Shown here: positions 15,520 through 23,617 of the stretch, in pieces
Layout of the letters: every line of letters begins with the position of its first letter
Position numbering within the stretch: the stretch's first letter is position 1
NCBI GenBank assembly: GCA_046757585.1
Contig: JBHHYR010000024.1
Coordinates: forward strand, 1-31,421
Direction of reading: 5' to 3'
Length of the DNA stretch: 31,421 nucleotides
DNA from: JBHHYR01 sp046757585
GTDB lineage: Bacteria; Desulfobacterota; Binatia; HRBIN30
Made by a program: the position numbers and the translations under genes
The notes under the pieces: generated by a model
Database searches by the model: none
What the model saw: only the letters and a program-made list of their open reading frames with translations
Told to the model about the DNA's origin: nothing

Positions 15520-17376
15520 ATGGTGGCGGCGGCGCAAGAGGCGGGACACGTTCGCGTGCTCCCCCCAGAGGTGGCCGACAAAATCGCAGCGGGCGAGGTG
15601 GTGGAGCGACCGGCTTCCGTCGCCAAGGAGCTCATCGAGAACGCCCTCGACGCGGGGGCGCGGCGGATCCGCGTCGAACTGGAAGACGGCGGGATCGGCT
15701 TGATCGCAGTGATCGATGACGGGGCGGGCATGAGCAGCGATGATGCCGTACGCGCCTTCGCACGCCACGCCACCAGCAAGGTCACGTGCGTGGATGACCT
15801 TTTTCGTATCACCACGTTGGGATTTCGTGGTGAAGCGCTGGCCAGCATTGCGGCGGTGTCCACCACGACGCTCACGACACGGCGGGCCGGTGATCTCAGC
15901 GGTACGCAAGTACTCGTGCGCGGGGGCCGCGTCGAGGACGTCCGGGCTGCGGGGGCCCCACCAGGCACCCGTGTTGAGGTGGTCGATTTGTTCGGCAACA
16001 CGCCGGCGCGACGCAAGTTCCTCAAGGCGCCGGCAACCGAGGTGGGACAAATCAATGAGCTGGTCACGCGCACCGCTCTCGCATGGCCCCGAGTCGGCTT
16101 CCTGCTGCGCCATGGCGCTCGAACCTCGCTCGATTATCCCGCGGTGCCCGACGCAAACGAGCGCCTCGTGCAGGTCTTCGCTCGAGCGCGGAGCACGGCC
16201 ATGCTTCCGTTTCATGGGCGTAGCGCGGCGGGAAAGATCCGCGGATGGCTGACAGGGTCCCATTTCAGCGTTCCCTCGGCGCGCCAGATTTTCACCTATG
16301 TGAACGGACGCTACGTGCGCGACAAGCTTGTCAGCCACGCGCTTGTCGCCGGATACAGTACCTTGTTGATGCACGGCCGCTACCCGGCTGCTGTGGTGTT
16401 CATCGACGTGCCGCCGGATGAGGTCGACGTCAACGTGCATCCGGCCAAATCGGAGGTGCGCTTTCATCGTGGCGGCGCGGTACACGACCTGATCACCCGC
16501 GCGGTCAACGAACGGCTGCGTACGCAAGGACCGGGAAGCCAGCCCACCAGCCCGCAGACGGTACCGGGGTTCCAGGAAACCGCCCAGATGACCATCGCGC
16601 TGCGGGCGCCCCGTTCCTGGACGGCGCCGCCGGTGGGCTCTGCGGCGGCACGGCCAGCAGTTCCACAGCCCTCGTTCGTGGAGCGTCCGCCAGGCGCGGA
16701 CATGGTGCCGCCCGTACGGAGCCCCGCCGCCGTGGCCACACCGATACAGCGCCAGGCCGCAGCCGCGGCGACGCGAACCGACACGCCCCGTGCTTTCTTC
16801 GCGAGCCTGCGGGTGATCGGGCAGGCGTTCGAAGGATATCTCATCTGCGAAGGTCGCGCGTCGCTGCTGGTGATCGACCAGCACGCGGCACATGAGCGTG
16901 TCACGTTTGAGCGGCTGCGGCGTGCGTACGCCGACGGTGGCGTTGCCGGCCAACGGTTACTGGTACCGGTCGTCGTCGACGTCGGCGCGCAGGCAGCACC
17001 TCTGGTGGCAGAGCGTCTCGCGGAGCTGGAGAACCTCGGCTTCGAACTGGAGCCGTTCGGGGGAACCAGCTTCGCGGTCCGGGCCGTCCCGGCACTGTTG
17101 GCGGATACGGCTCCGGCGACACTGGTGCGTGATGTGGCGGAAGAGCTCGTCGAGGTTGGCCGGTCGCGCCGCCTCACGCAGGCCGCGGAATCGGTGCTGG
17201 CACGTCTAGCGTGTCACAGTGCGGTGCGCGTCGGGCAAAGTCTGGGGCCGGATCAGATCCGCGCCTTGCTCGTCGCGATGGACTGCATCGAGTTCGCCGG
17301 CAACTGTCCGCATGGCCGGCCGGCTTTCATTACCCTGCCGCGCAGCGACCTCGAGCGGCTTTTCAAGCGCACATGA
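15520..17376 (+). CDS. mutL: DNA mismatch repair protein MutL with endonuclease motif
   Basis: GHKL ATPase that couples MutS mismatch recognition to strand incision. The 618-aa protein has the N-terminal ATPase motifs ELIENALDAG (E37-G46, with catalytic E40-N41 area), DDGAGM (66-71) and GFRGEAL (101-107). The middle (about 335-430) is a Pro/Ala-rich linker. The C-terminal domain has DQHAAHERVTFE (453-464), which fits the DQHA(X)2E(X)4E metal site of nicking MutL proteins, and also ACHSAVR and CPHGRP near the end. This is the form used where MutH is absent. The ATG follows pgi after 5 nt with only GAGG close by. Its stop overlaps miaA by ATGA. Confidence 0.96.
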   Translation: MVAAAQEAGHVRVLPPEVADKIAAGEVVERPASVAKELIENALDAGARRIRVELEDGGIGLIAVIDDGAGMSSDDAVRAFARHATSKVTCVDDLFRITTLGFRGEALASIAAVSTTTLTTRRAGDLSGTQVLVRGGRVEDVRAAGAPPGTRVEVVDLFGNTPARRKFLKAPATEVGQINELVTRTALAWPRVGFLLRHGARTSLDYPAVPDANERLVQVFARARSTAMLPFHGRSAAGKIRGWLTGSHFSVPSARQIFTYVNGRYVRDKLVSHALVAGYSTLLMHGRYPAAVVFIDVPPDEVDVNVHPAKSEVRFHRGGAVHDLITRAVNERLRTQGPGSQPTSPQTVPGFQETAQMTIALRAPRSWTAPPVGSAAARPAVPQPSFVERPPGADMVPPVRSPAAVATPIQRQAAAAATRTDTPRAFFASLRVIGQAFEGYLICEGRASLLVIDQHAAHERVTFERLRRAYADGGVAGQRLLVPVVVDVGAQAAPLVAERLAELENLGFELEPFGGTSFAVRAVPALLADTAPATLVRDVAEELVEVGRSRRLTQAAESVLARLACHSAVRVGQSLGPDQIRALLVAMDCIEFAGNCPHGRPAFITLPRSDLERLFKRT

Positions 17377-18347
17377 TCGCCGCGGTGGGTTCTCAGACCA
17401 CAACGGCGCCCGCGGCCATCGCCACGTGCCGGCCTGCCTCGTCCGCGCGCCACCGGATCGTTGCGCTGGTTGGCCCAACCGGCGTCGGCAAGACCGCACT
17501 GAGTATCGAGCTGGCGCGACGGCTACACGCGGAGATCGTGAGCGCCGACTCGCGCCAGGTGTATCGCCGCCTCGACATCGGCAGTGCGAAGCCGACCCGC
17601 GCCCAGCGAGCCGCTGTGCCGCACCATCTGATCGACGTCGTGGACCCGCAGGAGTGGTTCGACTGCGCGCAGTTTCGGAGGCTCGCGGTGGCCGCGATCG
17701 CCGCCATCCAGGCGCGCCACCGGCGGGTTCTGCTGGTTGGCGGCACGGGATTGTACGTACGGGCCTTGCTGGAAGGCGTCTATCCGGGGCCGGCACGCGA
17801 TCCTGAGCTGCGCGCGCGACTAGCGCGCGACGAAGCAGCCACACCGGGAATCCTGCACAGGCGGCTGCAGGTGGTCGATGCCGTCACCGCCGCCCGCCTG
17901 CACCCACACGATCGTGTCCGCCTCATTCGGGCGCTCGAGGTGTTCGAGCGCACGGGGCGGCCGATCAGTGTCTGGCAGTCGGAGCACGGCTTCCGCCAGC
18001 ACGACTTCGACGTCCGACTCCTTGGCCTGTGGCGACCACGCGCCGAACTTTACGCCCGCATCGGGGCGCGCTGCCAGGCCATGGTGGCGGAGGGCCTCGT
18101 CGAGGAGGTAACGGGCTTGTACGCGTCCGGCTTGGACGCCGACCTGCCGGTCTTGCGGAGCCCGGGCTACCGAGAGATCGGAGAATATGTGCGGGGCCGG
18201 TGCACTCTAGCCGGAGCGATCGCCCGCATGGTACAGGCCACGCGTCGGCTGGCGAAGCGGCAGCTCACGTGGTTCCGGGCAGATCCGCGGGTGGTCTGGT
18301 GCCCTCCTGACGTGTCCGTGTTGGCGCGCGAGGCGGAGGTCGTCTGA
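17373..18347 (+). CDS. miaA: tRNA dimethylallyltransferase
   Basis: Adds an isopentenyl group to A37 of tRNAs reading UNN codons. The 324-aa protein has the P-loop GPTGVGKT (34-41), SADSRQVYR (57-65), DIGSAKPT (68-75) and GGTGLYVRALLEG (123-135), all family marks. Later RLIRALEVFERTGRP and SPGYREIGEY also match. The ATG at 17373 is chosen because ATGA overlaps the mutL stop; upstream codons in this frame lie inside mutL. The first 27 residues before the P-loop strand are a non-conserved Ala/Thr-rich lead, and a slightly later start is possible. The mutL-miaA order is common in bacteria. The usual hfq neighbour is missing; pheA follows after about 186 bp. Confidence 0.95.
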   Translation: MIAAVGSQTTTAPAAIATCRPASSARHRIVALVGPTGVGKTALSIELARRLHAEIVSADSRQVYRRLDIGSAKPTRAQRAAVPHHLIDVVDPQEWFDCAQFRRLAVAAIAAIQARHRRVLLVGGTGLYVRALLEGVYPGPARDPELRARLARDEAATPGILHRRLQVVDAVTAARLHPHDRVRLIRALEVFERTGRPISVWQSEHGFRQHDFDVRLLGLWRPRAELYARIGARCQAMVAEGLVEEVTGLYASGLDADLPVLRSPGYREIGEYVRGRCTLAGAIARMVQATRRLAKRQLTWFRADPRVVWCPPDVSVLAREAEVV

Positions 18348-18533
18348 CGCGCCGCCTCTTTCAGCCACCGGGGGGCCGGGCAAGGGACGAGCACACGAGT
18401 TGCAATGCGGTCACGTTTGCGGTACGAGATCCGGGTTAAACCCATGCCATGAAGACGCCTGGTTTCATGCCCGCGACGGTACGCCGGTTCGCCGGTGCCG
18501 GGCGCGTCGCCACCGTGTCTTCGGGGGAGCCCC
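18348..18533 (+). other. 186-bp gap upstream of pheA
   Basis: Between the miaA stop and the pheA start there is no convincing gene. TTGCAA (18400-18405) with TACGAG 17 bp on (18423-18428) is a weak promoter candidate. CGCCGG and CCGGTG around TTCG form a small hairpin near 18481-18496. A 35-codon frame (18449-18556) overlaps pheA but has only two Phe codons, so it is not a Phe leader peptide. Confidence 0.35.
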
Positions 18534-19622
18534 TTGCCGCGCGCAACCTCGATTGATGCTCTGCGCGCTCACATCGATCGGATTGACGAGAAGCTGCTCG
18601 CGCTGTTGAACGAGCGCGCCCGGCTGGCGATCCAGATCGGCAAGCGCAAGCACCACACGCGTTCCAGCATCTACACCCCGGCTCGCGAGAAGCGGATCTT
18701 GGAACGCCTCACCGCCAGGAGCACTGGCCCGCTGCAAGCAGCGAGCATCCAGCCGATTTTCCGCGAGATCATTTCCGCCTGCCTCTCACTGGAGAAGGAG
18801 ATTCGTGTTGCGTTTCTGGGTCCCCTCGGCACGTTCTCGCATCAGGCAGTGCGAGAGCAGTTCGGGGCGCACAGTGAGCTGGTTCCGGCAGCCTCGATCG
18901 CCGGTGTTTTCGACGAAGTCGAGCACGGCCGCGCCGACTACGGCATCGTCCCGGTGGAGAATTCCACGCAGGGTATCGTGGCAGCAACACTCGACCGTTT
19001 CGTGGCCTCCCCGCTCACCATCAAAGCGGAAGTCCTGCTTGCCATCGAGCAGTGTCTGCTCTCGCGCAGCGGGCGCCCCGACCGGGTGCGGCAAATCCTC
19101 TCGCATCCGCAATCGCTGGGACAGTGCCGCCAGTGGCTGGCGGCGCATTTCGCCGGGGTGCCTCAGGTGGAGGCGGCGAGCAACGCCCAGGCGGCGGAGC
19201 TGGCGCGCCGCGACGCGCGCCGTGCGGCCATCGCCGGCCGCGCCGCGGCAGAGCACTACGGCCTCAAGGTCGTCGCCGCGAACATTCAGGACCAGGCACA
19301 CAACTGCACGCGCTTTCTGGTCGTGGGCTGCGACGGCGTCAGCCCTCCGAGCGGCGACGATAAGACCTCGCTGCTGCTCTCGGTGCCGCACGAAGCCGGG
19401 GCGCTGCACCGCGTGCTGAAACCGTTTGCCGATAATCGCGTCAGTCTGTGCAGCATCGGGTCGAGGCCGCTGAAGGAACGGGCGTGGGAGTATCTCTTCT
19501 TCCTCGACCTGATGGGCCACGTGCACGAACCCCGTGTGGCGCGGGCGCTCGCTGCGCTCCGGCGCCGCTGCCTCCTGCTCAAGGTTCTCGGATCATATCC
19601 GGCAGCGGCGCAACCGGTATGA
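18534..19622 (+). CDS. pheA: Bifunctional chorismate mutase / prephenate dehydratase
   Basis: Converts chorismate to prephenate and then phenylpyruvate, the Phe branch. With the TTG start at 18534 the protein is 362 aa. An AroQ-type chorismate mutase fills residues 1-88 (IDALRAHIDRIDEKLLALLNER). The prephenate dehydratase domain (91-270) has GPLGTFSHQAV, PVENSTQG (140-147) and NCTRF (257-261). An ACT domain follows (about 278-355) with HEAGAL (286-291) and GSRP (309-312), where the family usually has ESRP. GGGGGAG lies 4 nt before the TTG; a GTG at 18495 is an alternative without a binding site. It opens the aromatic cluster. Confidence 0.94.
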   Translation: MPRATSIDALRAHIDRIDEKLLALLNERARLAIQIGKRKHHTRSSIYTPAREKRILERLTARSTGPLQAASIQPIFREIISACLSLEKEIRVAFLGPLGTFSHQAVREQFGAHSELVPAASIAGVFDEVEHGRADYGIVPVENSTQGIVAATLDRFVASPLTIKAEVLLAIEQCLLSRSGRPDRVRQILSHPQSLGQCRQWLAAHFAGVPQVEAASNAQAAELARRDARRAAIAGRAAAEHYGLKVVAANIQDQAHNCTRFLVVGCDGVSPPSGDDKTSLLLSVPHEAGALHRVLKPFADNRVSLCSIGSRPLKERAWEYLFFLDLMGHVHEPRVARALAALRRRCLLLKVLGSYPAAAQPV

Positions 19623-19626
19623 CACG

Positions 19627-20751
19627 ATGCCCGTAGACGTCAAGGCACAAGTTCCCGCATGGATTCAGGCCCTGGCTCCCTACGCGCCAGGCAAACCAAT
19701 CACCGAGCTTGAACGCGAGTACGGCATCAGCGGCTCGATCAAACTGGCATCGAATGAAAATCCGCTCGGCCCGTCGCCCAAGGCGGTGGCCGCGATCACT
19801 GCAGCACTCGGGGATCTGCACCGCTACCCCGACGGCAACTGCTTCTACCTCAAGCGGGCCCTCGCGGCGAAGCTCCGGGTCTCGCCGGATGTCCTGCTCA
19901 TCGGCAACGGCTCCAATGAACTCATCGAATTGGCGGTACGGACCTTCATGCAGCGTGGCGATGACGCCGTGATGGCGGACCAAACGTTCGTCATCTACCG
20001 TCTCGTGGTGCAAGCAGCAGGCGGAACGAGTCGCCTCGTTCCGCTCCGCAACTACACACATGATCTCGCGGCAATCCTGGCCGCGATCACGCCCGCGACA
20101 CGATTGGTGTTTCTTGCCAATCCGAACAACCCCACTGGCACAATCTTCTTCCGACGGGACTGGGACGCGTTTCTACGTGCGGTCCCATCGCACGTCATTG
20201 TGGTTGTGGACGAGGCGTACTTCGAGTTCGTCGAGGATCCGGAGTATCCCGACTCGTTGGCGGCGCACGGCGCGGGGCGCTTGCTGCTCACACTGCGAAC
20301 GTTTTCGAAAGTGTACGGCCTCGCGGGGCTACGGATCGGCTACGCCGTCGGCCATCCGGAACTGATCGGCGTGATGAATCGGGTGCGCCAACCGTTCAAC
20401 GTCGGCAGCTTGGCCCAAGTTGCGGCCCTGGCTGCGCTGGAGGATGACGCACACGTCGAGCGCACCCGCCGCCGCAACCGTGAGGGAATGGCGTTCCTGC
20501 AGGCACAGTGCGCGCGTTTGGGGCTGAGGTACGTTCCTAGCTGGGCGAACTTCCTGATGGTCCGGGTCGGGCACGGAATGCGCGTGCACGAAGCGCTCCT
20601 GCAGGAAGGCGTCATCGTCCGCCCGATGCGTCTGTATGGATTTCCCGCGTGGGTGCGGGTGACGGTCGGCACGGCGGCGGAGAACGAACGCTGCGTGCAA
20701 GCGCTGGCGCGCGTCTTGAGCAGAGAGCACACGGATGCCGCCGCTGTTTGA
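19627..20751 (+). CDS. hisC: HisC-like aminotransferase, probably aromatic
   Basis: PLP-dependent class I/II aminotransferase of the HisC family, 374 aa. It shows SNENPLGPSP (42-51), the NPNNPTGT loop (165-172), the VVVDEAYFEF strand (193-201) with the PLP-binding aspartate, and the Schiff-base lysine K228 in TFSKVYGLAGLRIGY. By family it converts histidinol phosphate and oxoglutarate. Its place between pheA and tyrA, with no his genes in sight, suggests that it also or mainly aminates prephenate or phenylpyruvate and hydroxyphenylpyruvate. Such HisHb enzymes sit at this place in the pseudomonad supraoperon. The ATG starts 4 nt after the pheA stop. The end overlaps tyrA by 17 bp. Confidence 0.93.
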   Translation: MPVDVKAQVPAWIQALAPYAPGKPITELEREYGISGSIKLASNENPLGPSPKAVAAITAALGDLHRYPDGNCFYLKRALAAKLRVSPDVLLIGNGSNELIELAVRTFMQRGDDAVMADQTFVIYRLVVQAAGGTSRLVPLRNYTHDLAAILAAITPATRLVFLANPNNPTGTIFFRRDWDAFLRAVPSHVIVVVDEAYFEFVEDPEYPDSLAAHGAGRLLLTLRTFSKVYGLAGLRIGYAVGHPELIGVMNRVRQPFNVGSLAQVAALAALEDDAHVERTRRRNREGMAFLQAQCARLGLRYVPSWANFLMVRVGHGMRVHEALLQEGVIVRPMRLYGFPAWVRVTVGTAAENERCVQALARVLSREHTDAAAV

Positions 20752-21595
20752 GCGGGCAACGATTGCCGGGGTCGGTCTCATCGGGGGCTCGCTGGCGCTG
20801 GCGGCGCGGGCCGCGGGACTATTCGGCGAGGTCGTCGGCTTCGGCCGCAGCGCAGCCCATCTTGCCGCGGCGCACCGGCGCGGCATCATCGATCGCTACA
20901 GCCGAGATCCGCTCGAGGCTGCCCGCGACGCGGACTTGCTGGTGGTGGCCGTGCCGGCGCGGGCCGTGGCCGCAGTGGCACGGGCTTGCGCGCCAGCGTT
21001 GCGCCCCGGCGCCATCGTCAGTGACGTAGCCAGCGTGAAGGCGCCGGTCCTGCGCGCCGTCGAAGCGGCGCTGCCACCGGGCCTGACGTTCGTGGGCGCC
21101 CACCCGGTGGCTGGCACCGAGGAATCCGGTGCAGCGGCGGCGGATGGCGAGCTGTTCCGGGGCAGCCGGTGCATCATCACGCCAGGCCGGCGTTCAGAGC
21201 CCGCTGCGCTGCGCCGCATCCGCGCTCTATGGGAAGGTGTGGGAACGCAGGTGACTGCTATGGACGCCGCCCGACATGATCAGATCCTTGCATGGGTGAG
21301 TCACCTGCCGCACGCGCTCGCGTACAGCGCCGTGAACGCCGTGGTCAGTGCCGATGCGGCTTTGCAGGACTTTGCGGGGCCAAGTTTTCGTGATCTGACC
21401 CGTGTTGCCGCGAGCTCGGCCGACATGTGGTGCGACGTTTTCCTGCTCAATACGGCTCCGCTCGACGCCGCCATTGGGCAGTTCATCGCCACGTTGCAAG
21501 AGCTGCGGCGGGCGATTGCCAGCGGCGACGAAGCTGCCGTGCGGGCAGAGTTGACGCGGGCGCACAGGGTGCAGCGGCAATGGACGCATGCATGA
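20735..21595 (+). CDS. tyrA: Prephenate/arogenate dehydrogenase
   Basis: Oxidatively decarboxylates prephenate (or arogenate) on the Tyr branch. The 286-aa protein has the Rossmann motif GVGLIGGS (12-19), GAHPVAGTEESG (121-132, H123) and SHLPHALAYS (189-198), typical of TyrA. After the second strand the sequence is GFGRS (35-39), with Arg at the place where NAD-specific TyrA has Asp. That suggests NADP+ use, but this is inference. There is no fused chorismate mutase and no ACT domain. The start lies inside hisC (17-bp overlap) and the stop overlaps aroA by ATGA. Confidence 0.93.
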   Translation: MPPLFERATIAGVGLIGGSLALAARAAGLFGEVVGFGRSAAHLAAAHRRGIIDRYSRDPLEAARDADLLVVAVPARAVAAVARACAPALRPGAIVSDVASVKAPVLRAVEAALPPGLTFVGAHPVAGTEESGAAAADGELFRGSRCIITPGRRSEPAALRRIRALWEGVGTQVTAMDAARHDQILAWVSHLPHALAYSAVNAVVSADAALQDFAGPSFRDLTRVAASSADMWCDVFLLNTAPLDAAIGQFIATLQELRRAIASGDEAAVRAELTRAHRVQRQWTHA

Positions 21596-22872
21596 CGAGC
21601 GGGGTGTACGTCGTGCAGCCCCTCAGCCGGCCACCCGACTGCGAGATCAACGTGCCGGGGTCAAAGAGCTTGACCAATCGTGCCCTGCTCGTGGCGGCGC
21701 TCGCTGACGGCGAGTCGATCCTCGAGGGTGCGTTGTTCAGCGACGACACGCAGTACATGGCGAAGGCCTGGCGCCAGGTTGGCATCACAGTCGCTGCGGA
21801 TGCCACGGCGCACCGCTTCATCGTTGGCGGCCTGGGCGGCGCGATTCCCGCCGCAACAGCGGAGTTATACGTTGGCAACGCCGGCACCGCCATGCGCTTT
21901 CTGGTGGCAGCGTTGTGCATCGGGCACGGCCGCTTTCTCGTCGACGGTAGTGCCCGCATGCGCCAGCGCCCGATCCAGGATCTCCTCGATGCGCTCGGCG
22001 AGCTCGGGGCGCGGGTGTACAGCGGGGGCGAACCGGGATACCCACCCGTGAGGGTCGAGGCGGGCGGACTCCCGGGTGGGCATGTACGCATCGCCGCTGC
22101 GAAGAGCAGTCAGTTCGTGTCGGCCGTGCTTCTGGCGGCGCCCTACGCTCGCCGCACGGTGGAAGTCGAAGTTGCCGGTCCGCTGGTCGCGGCCCCCTAC
22201 ATCGACATGACAGTCGCCGTGATGCGGGCCTTCGGCGTTCCCGTCGCCCGCGACGGCTACCACCGGTTCGCCGTGTCCCCGCAGCGGTACACGGGGCGCC
22301 GGTACCACATCGAGCCTGACGCATCGAGCGCTCATTACTTCCTCGCCGCGGCGGCGTTGTCCGGCGGCCGGGTCCGGGTGCGGGGACTGGGGAACGCCTC
22401 CGTGCAGGGAGACGCGCGGTTCGTAGACCTCCTCGAGCAGATGGGCGCCAGCGTCGTCCGCGGCAGCGATTTTCTGGAAGTACGCGGGGGCGGCCGGCTC
22501 GACGGCATCGAGGCCGACCTCAATCGGCTTTCCGACACGATGCCGACCCTGGCGGCGCTCGCACCTTTCGCGCGGCGCCGCGTCACGATCCGCAACGTTG
22601 CGCACGTGCGCCTGCAGGAAAGTGATCGACTGCACGCGGTCGCTACGGAGTTGCAGCGCTTGGGGGTGCACGTGCGGGAACTCGGTGATGGGCTCGTCAT
22701 CGAGCCGTCCGCGGTACGACCCGCACTGGTTGAAACGTATGACGATCATCGCATCGCCATGAGTTTCGCCCTCGTCGGCCTGCGTGTGCCGGGCATTGGC
22801 ATTCGCAACCCGGCCTGTGTCAGCAAGACCTTCCCGGACTTCTTCGCTCGCTTGGAGGAGCTACGCCGGTGA
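21592..22872 (+). CDS. aroA: EPSP synthase (3-phosphoshikimate 1-carboxyvinyltransferase)
   Basis: Joins shikimate 3-phosphate and PEP, giving EPSP, the step before chorismate synthase. The 426-aa protein has PGSKSLTNR (22-30, K25), GNAGTAMR (95-102), RPIQDL (126-131), the catalytic aspartate D315 in RLSDTMPTLA, LQESDRLH (341-348) and YDDHRIAM (383-390). The GNAGTAMR loop is the class I, glyphosate-sensitive form; the Ala and Gly changes of tolerant enzymes are not seen. The ATG at 21592 gives an ATGA overlap with tyrA; an ATG at 21580 would add four residues. The stop overlaps cmk by GTGA. Confidence 0.96.
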   Translation: MTSGVYVVQPLSRPPDCEINVPGSKSLTNRALLVAALADGESILEGALFSDDTQYMAKAWRQVGITVAADATAHRFIVGGLGGAIPAATAELYVGNAGTAMRFLVAALCIGHGRFLVDGSARMRQRPIQDLLDALGELGARVYSGGEPGYPPVRVEAGGLPGGHVRIAAAKSSQFVSAVLLAAPYARRTVEVEVAGPLVAAPYIDMTVAVMRAFGVPVARDGYHRFAVSPQRYTGRRYHIEPDASSAHYFLAAAALSGGRVRVRGLGNASVQGDARFVDLLEQMGASVVRGSDFLEVRGGGRLDGIEADLNRLSDTMPTLAALAPFARRRVTIRNVAHVRLQESDRLHAVATELQRLGVHVRELGDGLVIEPSAVRPALVETYDDHRIAMSFALVGLRVPGIGIRNPACVSKTFPDFFARLEELRR

Positions 22873-23570
22873 GTGGGCCGCTGCGGGGTATGGTGATCGC
22901 GGTGGACGGGCCGGCTGGCGCTGGGAAGAGCACGGTCAGCCGGTGCCTTGCACGGGCGCTGGGATATCGCTACGTGGAGACAGGCGCCATGTATCGCATC
23001 ATCGGCGTGTTGGCCGCCGAGCAGCGGCTCGATCTGTCTGACGGCGCCGCGCTAGCGGGATTGTGTGATGCCACTCACATCGAGTTTGTGGAGCGCGACG
23101 GGCGCGTGCGCGCGTGCGCCAACGGGCGTGATCTGTCCGAGGCGATTCGCACTCCGGAGGCAGCACAACTGGCGTCCAAGGTGTCCGCCGTGCCTGCCGT
23201 GCGCCAGCGCCTGGTGGCGAAGCAGCGGGCCATGGGCACGGGCGGGGAGGTAGTCATGGAAGGTCGCGACATTGGCACGGTGGTGTTTCCTGAGGCACCG
23301 CTGAAGGTCTTTCTCGACGCCTCGGTACAGGAACGGGCGCGGCGGCGTGCGCGCGAGCTGGGTGGCAGTAGCGGCATGCTGGACCTCGCGCGCACGATGG
23401 AGGAGATCGCTGAGCGCGATGCGCGCGACCGTGGCCGCGCACACTCGCCGCTGCGGCCGGCGACCGACGCCGTCGTGATAGACACCACGAGCACGCCTAT
23501 TGACGAGGTGGTCCGCACGCTGCTCGCGCTGGTGGAAAAGCGAGCCGCAGCGCTTGCAAGCCAAGGCTAG
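22869..23570 (+). CDS. cmk: Cytidylate kinase
   Basis: Phosphorylates CMP and dCMP with ATP. The 233-aa protein has the P-loop GPAGAGKST (14-22), TGAMYRIIG (38-46) and GRDIGTVVFPEAPLKVFLDA (132-151), all typical. It starts with GTG at 22869, overlapping the aroA stop by GTGA, with GGAGGA about 8 nt upstream. The order aroA-cmk-rpsA is widespread in proteobacteria. The 47-bp gap to rpsA holds no clear terminator. Confidence 0.96.
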   Translation: MSGPLRGMVIAVDGPAGAGKSTVSRCLARALGYRYVETGAMYRIIGVLAAEQRLDLSDGAALAGLCDATHIEFVERDGRVRACANGRDLSEAIRTPEAAQLASKVSAVPAVRQRLVAKQRAMGTGGEVVMEGRDIGTVVFPEAPLKVFLDASVQERARRRARELGGSSGMLDLARTMEEIAERDARDRGRAHSPLRPATDAVVIDTTSTPIDEVVRTLLALVEKRAAALASQG

Positions 23571-23617
23571 GGGCGATATGAGACAAACGAGCACATCTCC
23601 AGGGGGTACAAGTCTGC

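Noticed and set aside
15502..16953. Minus-strand frame of 483 codons opposite mutL
   Set aside because: mutL motifs are unmistakable on the plus strand. The minus frame has no motif, start signal or plausible fold.
18449..18556. 35-codon frame upstream of pheA as an attenuator leader peptide
   Set aside because: It has only two Phe codons, not clustered, no terminator/antiterminator pair, and runs into pheA.
21865..22749. Minus-strand frame of 294 codons opposite aroA
   Set aside because: Antisense shadow of a complete EPSP synthase.
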